NCBI GenBank assembly: GCA_007125875.1
Contig: SLCI01000242.1
Coordinates: 1 to 10,130, forward strand
Origin: Kiritimatiellia bacterium
GTDB lineage: Bacteria; Verrucomicrobiota; Kiritimatiellia; SLAD01
Direction: 5' to 3'
DNA: 10,130 nucleotides
Shown here piece by piece: positions 1-6,723 of the stretch; the first letter of the stretch is position 1; each line of letters begins with the position of its first letter. The notes beneath the pieces were generated by a model. The model was not told the origin of the DNA. It made no database searches and saw only the letters and a program-made list of their open reading frames with translations. The translations under genes and the position numbers were made by a program.

Positions 1-104
1 TCTACCTTTGCGTGATGGGAGCGGTAGGGCGAGGCATCCCTGCCGAGCCGCACAGGGCCGTGTGACATCGAGGGAGATGGCCACCCAGGCCTGCAACCTC
101 TCTT
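1..104. other. Non-coding stretch with three short inverted repeats downstream of the MCE gene
   Basis: No credible gene is visible here; the open frames crossing it are antisense or out-of-frame shadows of the MCE gene. It contains three dyads. The first has an 8-bp stem (22-29 with 38-45, one T-G wobble on the plus strand, 8-base loop). The second pairs CACA at 51-54 with TGTG at 61-64. The third pairs GGCC at 79-82 with GGCC at 88-91. None is followed by a T-run on either strand, so I do not call a rho-independent terminator. It is the space after the end of the mlaEFD operon and could be an intergenic palindromic repeat, which one window cannot establish. Confidence 0.4.
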
Positions 105-890
105 CTAAAAGGCACCGAAGAAGATACTGCTAAACGTCGTGATTGGCGCGGTTTCGCGGAAGTCATCAATTGCTGCGCGTATTTCATGTAAAGTCAGCAG
201 TGCTTCCTCATACAACTCGTCATCGGACAGCAATCGACCAATGGTCCCCTGCCCTGATTCCAGCTGCGCGGTAAAGCTACTGATGGAGCCAAAGGTCGAT
301 ACCATTTCTTCGGTCAGCTCCTCATTGTAGATCAATGCCCCTAAAACGCCGCCGCCCTCGCGAATCGTGGTCGTAATATGCGCGATGTTGTCGGTAATCG
401 CTTCGATCTTCTCCAATAACTCGCCCTCTTCAAGTCGCTCCCGCACCAGTCCCACCACTTCTGTGGCATCAGCCATAATGTCACCGGGCACGCGGCCGCG
501 CAGTTCAGTGCCGTCCGGCAGAACAGGTGCCTGTGGTGGCCCTTCGTCCAAGGCGAGATGCTGCCCACCCAGTACCGACGAAGCCACAATCGAGACGGTA
601 TAACCTTCACGCATTTGAACCGGTTGCCTTAAGTTGGCTGTGATGAGCACGCTATCGTTGTCCACGACAAGATCTGTTACTCTGCCGATCATCACTCCAC
701 GTAAAAAGACGTTGTCACCTTGTCGCAGACCTTTGACGTGATCGAAACGGACTTGGATTTCATGCGAGTCTCGAAACACATTGTCATAGCTCAAGATGAT
801 GGTGAAAAATCCCAAGGCCAACAGGATCATGAACATGAACGTTCCGACCATGATTTCTGCTGACATTTCTCGTAATTGACTTCTCTTCAT
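105..890 (-). CDS. mlaD: MlaD-type MCE domain protein, lipid-binding subunit of an ABC transporter
   Basis: This is the substrate-binding subunit of an Mla-type lipid ABC transporter. In the family it is anchored in the inner membrane and forms a ring in the periplasm through which phospholipid passes. A short cytosolic N-terminus (MKRSQLREMSAE) precedes one membrane helix at about residues 13-34. The MCE domain covers about 43-117, with the recognisable stretch VKGLRQGDNVFLRGVMIGRV at 52-71 and VLGGQHLALDEG at 106-117. The rest is mainly helical. It carries two related blocks, REGGGVLGALIYNEEL (177-192) and ESGQGTIGRLLSDDEL (211-226), like the G-x-G-x-(L/I)-G repeats of longer MCE proteins. 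It ends in a hydrophobic tail, ITTFSSIFFGAF. At 261 residues it is longer than E. coli MlaD (about 180). The ATG overlaps the stop of the ATPase gene as ATGA and has GGAG five bases upstream. The MCE call is secure; the exact lipid substrate is inferred. Confidence 0.9.
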   Translation of the reverse strand: MKRSQLREMSAEIMVGTFMFMILLALGFFTIILSYDNVFRDSHEIQVRFDHVKGLRQGDNVFLRGVMIGRVTDLVVDNDSVLITANLRQPVQMREGYTVSIVASSVLGGQHLALDEGPPQAPVLPDGTELRGRVPGDIMADATEVVGLVRERLEEGELLEKIEAITDNIAHITTTIREGGGVLGALIYNEELTEEMVSTFGSISSFTAQLESGQGTIGRLLSDDELYEEALLTLHEIRAAIDDFRETAPITTFSSIFFGAF

Positions 891-1651
891 GCTGACTCCG
901 CTTTCTCCCAGTCGCCACGCGTCGTTATATACTGAGCGGCGAGGAATCCTTGTACAAATTCATTCTTTGATTTCACAAACTCTTCGGGGGTGGCGACTTC
1001 GACCATCTTTCCTTCATTCAGCATGGCAATGCGCGTGCCGATCGCGAGCGCGCTATGCAAATCATGCGTCACCACGATACTGGTTACTCCAAGTTCCACA
1101 CGTAGACGATCGATCAACTGATCAATCGTTCGAGACGTTACCGGATCCAACCCCGATGTGGGCTCGTCATACAAAATAATCTCCGGATCGGTAATGATCG
1201 CTCGGGCTAAGCCCACTCGCTTGCGCATCCCGCCAGACAACTCGCCCGGATGCTTTTCGAAGGCCTCTGCAAGGTTAACCATCGCCAGTTTCTCACGCAC
1301 CAGCTCATCAATGGCGTCATCCGACATATCCTTCTTCATTCGCAGGGGTAGCCCTACGTTGTCACCGACATTCAGCCACTGCATCAGTGCAGCACTTTGG
1401 AACAGGAAACCGAAACGTTCCCGGATTCGATCCAGGTTGTCGCCACGCGCTTCGCTGACACAGTCTTCACCGACCCACACTCGGCCACTATCAGGACTCA
1501 ACAAACGCACCATATGTTTGAGGCTGACGCTTTTGCCTGCGCCAGAAGCGCCAACAATCACAAAGGTTTCGCCGGGTTCAATCGTATAGTTGATTTCATC
1601 GAGGACAATGCGACCGCCCAGTCTTTTGGATACTTGTTCGAACCGGATCAT
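887..1651 (-). CDS. mlaF: MlaF-type ABC transporter ATP-binding protein
   Basis: This is the ATPase that powers the MlaE/MlaD lipid transporter on the cytosolic face of the inner membrane. The 254-residue protein has every ABC motif. Walker A is GASGAGKS at 34-41, the Q-loop is FLFQS at 82-86, the signature LSGGM is at 138-142, Walker B IILYDEP is at 158-164 with the catalytic Glu, the D-loop is SGLDP at 166-170, and the switch His is in THDLHS at 195-200. The sequence after the Q-loop (ALMQWLNVGDNVGLPLR) is typical of the MlaF subgroup. The open frame extends 42 codons further upstream to 1777. I reject that because the extension lies inside mlaE and has no family resemblance. MIRFEQ is the normal ABC N-terminus, and its ATG overlaps the mlaE stop as ATGA, with GAGG 11 bases upstream. 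Confidence 0.95.
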   Translation of the reverse strand: MIRFEQVSKRLGGRIVLDEINYTIEPGETFVIVGASGAGKSVSLKHMVRLLSPDSGRVWVGEDCVSEARGDNLDRIRERFGFLFQSAALMQWLNVGDNVGLPLRMKKDMSDDAIDELVREKLAMVNLAEAFEKHPGELSGGMRKRVGLARAIITDPEIILYDEPTSGLDPVTSRTIDQLIDRLRVELGVTSIVVTHDLHSALAIGTRIAMLNEGKMVEVATPEEFVKSKNEFVQGFLAAQYITTRGDWEKAESA

Positions 1652-2406
1652 TGGTAGAACAACCTCGTTATCATGTAGCCGGTGGTCAAAATGATCAGGA
1701 AGGAAACCACCACCGTTTTCCGGGTTGCCCGACCAACTCCGACGGCGCCTTGCGTGGTTGAGAAGCCTTGATGACATGCCACGGTGGCGATGATGATGCC
1801 AAAGATGACGGACTTCAATAGCCCTACATAAAGGTCCTTGTTCTCTGCAAACTGGGTGGCGTTATCCATATAGGCAGTTATCGATACACCGAGTTGTGTT
1901 TGTCCCACCACCGCACCACCGACCACACCAATGATATTGGTATATACCGTAATCAGCGGCATCATCGTAATCATCGCCACCAATCGCGGAGTCACCAGAT
2001 AACGCACGGGCTTAATCGCCATGACCTCGAGCGCCGATATTTCTTCAGACACGGTCATGGTTCCAATTTGAGCGGACATTGCAGATCCGACACTGGCCGC
2101 AATGATGAGCGCGGTCATGAAGGGTCCCATCTCACGCAGCATCACGACTGTAACGGCCGATCCGATGTAGACTTCTTGTCCGAAACGGCGGAGTTCCAAG
2201 CCTGTTTGTAAGGCCAAGATCATACCGGTAAACAGCGCAACGACGGTGATCACGCCCAAGCTCTTGATGGCGGTCAGAAACTGTTGATGAAGTACATCAT
2301 GTCGATGCCGTATCGAGATCATGTAAGGAATGTCACGGAATGCCTCGAAAAGCATTAACATTGCGATACCGGTATTACGCAGCGTCAATAGGGTGTTCCG
2401 CCCCAT
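1648..2406 (-). CDS. mlaE: MlaE-type ABC transporter permease
   Basis: This is the inner-membrane permease of the Mla-type phospholipid transporter. Counting from the ATG at 2406 it has 252 residues and several hydrophobic helices. Family landmarks are LREMGP at 90-95, matching LRELGP of E. coli MlaE as I recall it, then AQIGTM at 112-117, EEISALE at 121-127 (the helix that contacts the ATPase), and GVGRATRKTVV near 223-233. The Gln in AQIGTM is Glu in E. coli. The start is uncertain. The frame is open to an ATG at 2565, but that would overlap the previous gene by 109 bases and has no visible ribosome site. The ATG at 2406 is the best conventional start but also lacks a Shine-Dalgarno. Family-like residues (FVAR) lie just before it, suggesting translation begins earlier, possibly at ATA 2460-2458 (270 residues). 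The family and operon position are secure; the N-terminus is not. Confidence 0.9.
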   Translation of the reverse strand: MGRNTLLTLRNTGIAMLMLFEAFRDIPYMISIRHRHDVLHQQFLTAIKSLGVITVVALFTGMILALQTGLELRRFGQEVYIGSAVTVVMLREMGPFMTALIIAASVGSAMSAQIGTMTVSEEISALEVMAIKPVRYLVTPRLVAMITMMPLITVYTNIIGVVGGAVVGQTQLGVSITAYMDNATQFAENKDLYVGLLKSVIFGIIIATVACHQGFSTTQGAVGVGRATRKTVVVSFLIILTTGYMITRLFYQ

Positions 2407-2456
2407 TCGAGCAACGAAATTCTGGGGCGTCTCAAAATACTCTGGTTCGCGCGTGA

Positions 2457-3938
2457 TTATTGGTCGTTCTCCTGATCTTGAGTCCAGCGCAGCAGATAAA
2501 GGAGCTGGAATCGCCTTGTTGTATCTGTTCGCTTGTATCCGATCAATCCCTTTAACAAAGACCATCGCCGCAACGACTCATCATCGCGATCGTCACGTTC
2601 CCATTCGACAACAGGAAATAGAGATCGCGATCGATATTCATCGCCGTCACTGCGACCACGATACATCCCCCAAAGCAGTTCCGTTTCGGTTGCCTCTTCA
2701 AGTCGCGTTACTTGGTACAGTGTCCAAAACGGGGCATAATTTCGCTCAATGGGATGAGATTCCTTGAGCGGCCACAAATCAAGCATGCGTAATCGACTTG
2801 ACTCACCTTCTCGACGATATGAGATCAGCGGCCAGACCTTTTGATAATTTGTGACGCGCTCGCCCCGCGGAACAGGCTCGTCCAGGGCCAAAGGAGCAGC
2901 AGGCTCGTGCGCTTCCCTGACATCGGAATAGTAGATCGGAAACACGTAGCGACGTTTCACCAGATAATCGCGGCGATCAATTCGTTCTTCGCGGACAATC
3001 GGCCATGCATAAAAACGAGTCTCGAGTCCGCGTGTTCGTTTTTGTCCGGCGATTGGCCATACATAGGTCTGATTGATTTCTCCGGTGCGCCGCTGAATGA
3101 AGGGCCAGGGCAATAATGCTAGATTCTGACGAGTCCCGCGCGTTACGCGAAAGAATGGTGGCAGAACCGTCCATGACCGTTGATCGGTTAAACGCATCTG
3201 ACCGTAAAAAGGAAATAGAATCCATCCACTGCCTGAAGAGTGAGGATAATAGTATTCAGCTGAAGTCCAGAAGGGCCACATGACAAATTTTTTATTAAAC
3301 CGATCGCGATGGCGGCTTTGCCCATAAAATGGGAAGACGCGGAAGCGATAGATCCCCTTCCCTTCGGTATGAGAAACGATCGGCCACACATAATCATGGG
3401 TTACAATTTGATTAAGTTCCGTTCGCATAAAGAGCGGGAACAGCGCAAAGGTAATACGATCCTGGCCCAGTATCTCATGGACTCGCCCACCAATCGGAAA
3501 CACTGCCGCGTAGCGGTCTCCGTGTATATCGCGTCCCTGGAAATAGAAGGGTAAGAGCCAGAACCGATAGCGAGACTGGGGATCGGTCGTGTCGAAATTT
3601 GTCCAGAAGGCCAACAAAAAACGGCCGTGGTTATCATCCCGAAAATGCTTTGAGAAACCGACCGGCCAGAGCAGTTCCTGGCGTGATCTTTCGGAAGCAG
3701 GATCCTCGAAACGACTATACAAGGGACGAATCGCCGTCAGCGATTGCCCTTCATCGCTTTTCGCACGCTCGAACAACGGGCCGAGAATGCGCAACCGCAT
3801 GTGCCCATGAATATCACGCTGTCGGCTGATTAACGGACCGAAGTTGAATGTCCATTCATCTTCCGTAGGCGATGTTTCAGCGCGGACAGGAAGCACGGTC
3901 ATCCCGGCTAGCATGCACAGGATGATTAGCCGATACAT
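2457..3938 (-). CDS. Secreted protein made of about 19-residue F/W-P-aromatic repeats, function unknown
   Basis: I do not recognise a named family. The 493-residue protein begins with a clear Sec signal peptide: Arg at 3, hydrophobic core at about 4-18, likely cleavage after VRA at 18-20, and no lipobox. The mature part is an array of short repeats. A hydrophobic-P-(F/I/L)-aromatic core (FPFY, WPIV, FPLF, WPFW, LPFY) recurs with Pro at residues 35, 54, 72, 92, 130, 148, 168, 186, 203, 222, 243, 260, 277, 295, 313, 334, 370, 390, 403 and 442, a spacing of usually 17-21. The cores are separated by charged, Arg-rich turns. RDIHG occurs twice (41-45 and 136-140), as does FPFYGQ (202-207 and 242-247). 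The alternating pattern suggests many beta strands, as in an outer-membrane barrel or a beta-solenoid; that is inference. Its ATG lies inside the last codons of glmM (13-base overlap) and mlaE follows, so a role in envelope biogenesis is plausible. The start fits the signal peptide, although only a weak purine-rich ribosome site is seen. Confidence 0.8.
   Translation of the reverse strand: MYRLIILCMLAGMTVLPVRAETSPTEDEWTFNFGPLISRQRDIHGHMRLRILGPLFERAKSDEGQSLTAIRPLYSRFEDPASERSRQELLWPVGFSKHFRDDNHGRFLLAFWTNFDTTDPQSRYRFWLLPFYFQGRDIHGDRYAAVFPIGGRVHEILGQDRITFALFPLFMRTELNQIVTHDYVWPIVSHTEGKGIYRFRVFPFYGQSRHRDRFNKKFVMWPFWTSAEYYYPHSSGSGWILFPFYGQMRLTDQRSWTVLPPFFRVTRGTRQNLALLPWPFIQRRTGEINQTYVWPIAGQKRTRGLETRFYAWPIVREERIDRRDYLVKRRYVFPIYYSDVREAHEPAAPLALDEPVPRGERVTNYQKVWPLISYRREGESSRLRMLDLWPLKESHPIERNYAPFWTLYQVTRLEEATETELLWGMYRGRSDGDEYRSRSLFPVVEWERDDRDDESLRRWSLLKGLIGYKRTDTTRRFQLLYLLRWTQDQENDQ
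2458..2473 (-). promoter_or_regulatory. Candidate mlaE ribosome binding site leading to an ATA codon
   Basis: AGGAG at 2473-2469 is followed after 8 bases by ATA at 2460-2458, in the mlaE frame. The ATA overlaps the TAA stop of the repeat-protein gene (2459-2457) as ATAA. The next junction, mlaE to mlaF, has the near-identical CAATGATC against CAATAATC here. The spacing is ideal for a start codon, but ATA is a very rare initiator. This may therefore be a non-canonical start, a mutated start or a base error. Confidence 0.35.
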
Positions 3939-5281
3939 TTCTTTACCGTTTCTACCAAGTCATCGGTCAGCTGCTCGGTTAGCTCTATGGTGGGACCTTC
4001 CACCATAACGCGACACATAGACTGCGTTCCTGAATACCGGATCAGGACACGACCAGCTCCTGCCAAGGTCGCCTCAGCCGTCTCAATCGCGCTCTGCAGC
4101 TCAGGAATTTCCTCAATCGGCGGTTTTTCCTGCACATTCAGGTTCACAAGCTTTTGCGGGAACAAGCGCATCACAGAAGCCAACTCAGACAGCATCTTTT
4201 CCTCTGATCGCATCACTGCGAGCAACTGAAGCGCAGCGACGATGCCATCGCCCGTCGTGTGGTGATTGGAAAAGATCAGATGACCGGACGCTTCGCCGCC
4301 AATTACGGCATCATCCTTCCTCATCATTTCCAAAACGTAACGGTCGCCGACAGCGGCGACACCGACATCAATGCCTAACTGCTTCATCGCCTCGTGAAAA
4401 CCGAAGTTGCTCATGACCGTGGCAATAACGCGGTTATTCTTAAGCCACCCGCGCTCCTTGTACCACTTGGCGCAGATCGCAATAATATGGTCCCCGGTGA
4501 TGGCTTCTCCATTCTCATCGACCGCAATCAGTCGATCGCCATCGCCATCAAACGCCAAGCCGATATCTGCGCCTTCTTCCAATACGCGACGTCGCAGGTC
4601 CTCGGTATGTTGAGAACCACATTGGTCGTTGATATTTGTGCCGTTTGGCTTGTTGTGAATCGCAATCACCTCTGCGCCAAGCTCGGAGAAAATGATGGGC
4701 GCGACCTTGTACGTCGCGCCATTGGCGCAATCCAATACGATCTTTAACCCTTCCAAGGACATTTCATCGGGAAAGGTATTTTTGCAGAACACGATATATC
4801 GACCGATGGCATCATCAATACGCGTCGCCTTTCCGACGTCATCGGCGGTCGGACGAATATCACGAATTTGGCCGGTGGTGATGAGTGACTCGATTTGATC
4901 CTCCTCGGCGTCCGGCAACTTGTTGCCTGAACGGGAAAAGATCTTGATGCCATTATCTTGATAGGGATTGTGTGACGCGGAGATGACCAAACCGGCATCG
5001 GCCCGCATACTGCGCGTGATGAATGCGATGCCCGGCGTTGGAATCGGCCCCAATAGATAGACATCCACGCCCATGGAGCAGATACCGGCGGTTAAGGCAT
5101 TTTCGAGCATATAGCCGCTAACTCGCGTATCTTTACCGATCACAATCTTATGGCGCTGCGTATTCTCGTGTTGTTTACACACGTAGGCGGTCGCTCGCCC
5201 AATTTCGAGTACCATCTCGGCGGTCATTGGCGCCATATTCGCGACTCCGCGCACACCATCTGTTCCAAACATTCGTCCCAT
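3926..5281 (-). CDS. glmM: Phosphoglucosamine mutase GlmM
   Basis: This cytosolic enzyme converts glucosamine-6-phosphate to glucosamine-1-phosphate, feeding UDP-GlcNAc for peptidoglycan and LPS. The 451 residues match the family length (about 445). The N-terminus MGRMFGTDGVRG is typical. The phosphoserine loop ISASHNP places the catalytic Ser at residue 103. The metal loop DGDGDR has Asp 245, 247 and 249, and the sugar-binding loop GGEASG is at 328-333. The C-terminal phosphate-binding loop reads RYSGTQSMCR (415-424), where most GlmM proteins I recall have SGTEP; the Glu-Pro to Gln-Ser change is notable. The frame runs upstream to 5392, but the extra 37 residues overlap the preceding gene and are unlike the family. 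The chosen ATG has GGAG seven bases upstream, embedded in the last codons of that gene, leaving a 4-base gap. Translational coupling with the GlmU-like gene is likely. Confidence 0.95.
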   Translation of the reverse strand: MGRMFGTDGVRGVANMAPMTAEMVLEIGRATAYVCKQHENTQRHKIVIGKDTRVSGYMLENALTAGICSMGVDVYLLGPIPTPGIAFITRSMRADAGLVISASHNPYQDNGIKIFSRSGNKLPDAEEDQIESLITTGQIRDIRPTADDVGKATRIDDAIGRYIVFCKNTFPDEMSLEGLKIVLDCANGATYKVAPIIFSELGAEVIAIHNKPNGTNINDQCGSQHTEDLRRRVLEEGADIGLAFDGDGDRLIAVDENGEAITGDHIIAICAKWYKERGWLKNNRVIATVMSNFGFHEAMKQLGIDVGVAAVGDRYVLEMMRKDDAVIGGEASGHLIFSNHHTTGDGIVAALQLLAVMRSEEKMLSELASVMRLFPQKLVNLNVQEKPPIEEIPELQSAIETAEATLAGAGRVLIRYSGTQSMCRVMVEGPTIELTEQLTDDLVETVKKCIG

Positions 5282-5292
5282 TACTTTACTCC
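5282..5292 (-). promoter_or_regulatory. Ribosome binding site that fixes the glmM start
   Basis: GGAG at 5292-5289 lies seven bases before the ATG at 5281-5279. It overlaps the last Glu codon of the GlmU-like gene and sits next to its TAA stop. This supports the start at 5281 over the longer frame beginning at 5392. Confidence 0.75.
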
Positions 5293-6536
5293 GTTTCTGC
5301 CGTATCAAATACGTTCGCGTGTGTGGCGGCCTGATCCACGATTGATTGTAGCCACGTTGCTGCAGCTTGTCGCGCGGTGTCCGACAACGCATGTACCAAG
5401 GTTAAATAGTCCGACGCCTTTGAGGACATTTGCCAAGCCGAAGTGAATGCCAAACGCGCCGTTTCATCGCCATGTGCTGCATCCAATGTCTGCATCAGCG
5501 CAGCCTGCATATTTTCCCAAGAGGCCGCGAAGCTACGCTGTTCAGCCAGCGCACGCGCGGTGGCTGCGGATGAAGGCATGGCTTCGATCGCGGCAATCGA
5601 GGCTGGCATTTTCTCCGCAACTTGTGCCAAGCGTTTAATTCGCTCCGTTAGCAATAGCTCGAGTGATGACTGTGCCCCTGCCCAACAGGCTTGATGATAT
5701 TGATCATCCAGCATGAGCGGCTTGCGTACTACTTCATACCAATCCTTCAAGGCCAGCAGATTGCCGATATAAACGAGGTTGTTTTTAACAATTCGTCGAA
5801 TCGAGCGATAGGCCTCTAAGGGATATGGTACTGGCTCGCTAGCTTGTTCCACGCCTGATCGATAAAGATGACCGGATGCCAATGCATCGCCGCGTTGAAT
5901 CGAACCCGCGGCCAACACCACGCCGTATCCGACCCGAGCAGGTCCAACCAACCCGCCTTGTCCACCGAGAAATATCGGGGGCTGATTCAGTAGCACGCCG
6001 GCTGGGACATCACCGATCAGCGAAGGCGTTGCCTTGTCGCCATGCGGAGTGAAGTTAAAGTGAATATACGAAGAACCTACCTCACTGTGATTGGTTCGTG
6101 AGGTCCCGCCCGCCATCAAGCAATCACAGAAATTGATTAGGCTCCCCAAGGTCACATAGGGCATGAGAATGGTTTGTTTGAGTCCGACCGAATGAGCAAT
6201 ACTGGCCTGCTCTTCGAGAATACACCCAGCCCGAACATGCATGCCGCTGCCGCCTGACGCATCGTCCATAAATACGGTGCGTTCCGCATACCCACCTTTG
6301 AGCTTTACCCGATGTCCCAGCTGACAGTTGATCAGGGTCATTGGAGCTTCACTGCCGATTTCAGCGTCTGGACCAATCGACAGAGCTGCGCCCCCGAGTC
6401 GTGTGCCCGGATGTAGCACCACTCCCGGAGCAATGTGATCCGGATTCACGTCATCGGACAGGAAGACGGATTCCGGATGCGGAATGTGCACACCGCGTTT
6501 TTGCAGCGCCTCAATTGAAGGGGTTAACTCAGCCAT
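5286..6536 (-). CDS. GlmU-like left-handed beta-helix protein (acetyltransferase-like domain only)
   Basis: The N-terminal half (about 30-225 of 416) shows the short hexapeptide-type turns of a left-handed beta-helix, for example IAPGVVLHPGTRLG, IGPDAEIG, VRAGCILEEQASIA and VGPARVGYGVVLAAGSI. The block NHSEVGSSYIHFNF (149-162) followed by HGDKATPSLIGD (165-176) resembles the GlmU acetyltransferase segment, where His, the Asn of NYDG and a Lys contribute to the active site. His150, Asn161 and Lys168 are the candidate equivalents. There is no N-terminal uridyltransferase domain, since no L-x-x-G-x-G-T-R-M motif is present. The C-terminal part (about 240-416) looks helical and is not part of normal GlmU. 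Related proteins are, as I recall, annotated as UDP-N-acetylglucosamine pyrophosphorylase. Adjacency to glmM supports a role in UDP-GlcNAc synthesis, but catalysis is not shown. The ATG lies 7 bases after the small membrane gene and has only a weak ribosome site. Confidence 0.75.
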   Translation of the reverse strand: MAELTPSIEALQKRGVHIPHPESVFLSDDVNPDHIAPGVVLHPGTRLGGAALSIGPDAEIGSEAPMTLINCQLGHRVKLKGGYAERTVFMDDASGGSGMHVRAGCILEEQASIAHSVGLKQTILMPYVTLGSLINFCDCLMAGGTSRTNHSEVGSSYIHFNFTPHGDKATPSLIGDVPAGVLLNQPPIFLGGQGGLVGPARVGYGVVLAAGSIQRGDALASGHLYRSGVEQASEPVPYPLEAYRSIRRIVKNNLVYIGNLLALKDWYEVVRKPLMLDDQYHQACWAGAQSSLELLLTERIKRLAQVAEKMPASIAAIEAMPSSAATARALAEQRSFAASWENMQAALMQTLDAAHGDETARLAFTSAWQMSSKASDYLTLVHALSDTARQAAATWLQSIVDQAATHANVFDTAETE

Positions 6537-6543
6537 ATTGTGC

Positions 6544-6723
6544 TCAGCGTATCAGAATTCCAATAATCACGCCAACTGTGCTGAACCCCAAATAGATCAT
6601 GGCCGGACTTGAGCGAATCGTCCTAAAACCAATATCCAAAGCCAGTGTCCCGCCTGAATTCAACAAAAAGACGACGACCGTCAACGCAATCAAAACCAGT
6701 GCTGTAAGTAGTTGTTTTCCCAT
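6544..6723 (-). CDS. Small two-helix membrane protein, LapA-domain-like
   Basis: This 59-residue gene begins MGKQLLTALVLIALTVVVFL and ends GVIIGILIR followed by TGA. It has two hydrophobic segments at about residues 5-21 and 41-57. They are joined by a short polar loop that includes NSGGTLALDIGFRTIRSSP. This shape resembles LapA/DUF1049-type proteins (E. coli YciS/LapA), which act in LPS assembly at the inner membrane: helix, Asn, a short beta-like stretch, then Pro and a second glycine-containing helix. A strong AAGGAG at 6738-6733, nine bases before the ATG, supports translation. It appears to be the first gene of the operon that continues into the GlmU-like gene 7 bases later. The coding call is good; the LapA assignment rests on pattern only. 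Confidence 0.65.
   Translation of the reverse strand: MGKQLLTALVLIALTVVVFLLNSGGTLALDIGFRTIRSSPAMIYLGFSTVGVIIGILIR

Noticed and set aside
1158..1589. Plus-strand open frame of 143 codons
   Set aside because: It is the antisense shadow of mlaF, with Ser/Arg/Pro-rich composition and no recognisable motif.
1652..1777. Upstream extension of the MlaF-type ATPase frame (42 codons)
   Set aside because: It lies inside mlaE, its residues are low-complexity Arg-rich text unlike any ABC N-terminus, and the ATG at 1651 has an ATGA overlap with the mlaE stop.
2330..2767. Plus-strand open frame of 145 codons across the mlaE/repeat-protein junction
   Set aside because: It is antisense to two well-supported genes, with composition typical of a shadow frame and no ribosome site or motif.
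5282..5392. Upstream extension of the glmM frame (37 codons)
   Set aside because: It overlaps the 3' end of the GlmU-like gene and has no family resemblance, while the ATG at 5281 has a GGAG site at good spacing and begins the usual GlmM N-terminus.
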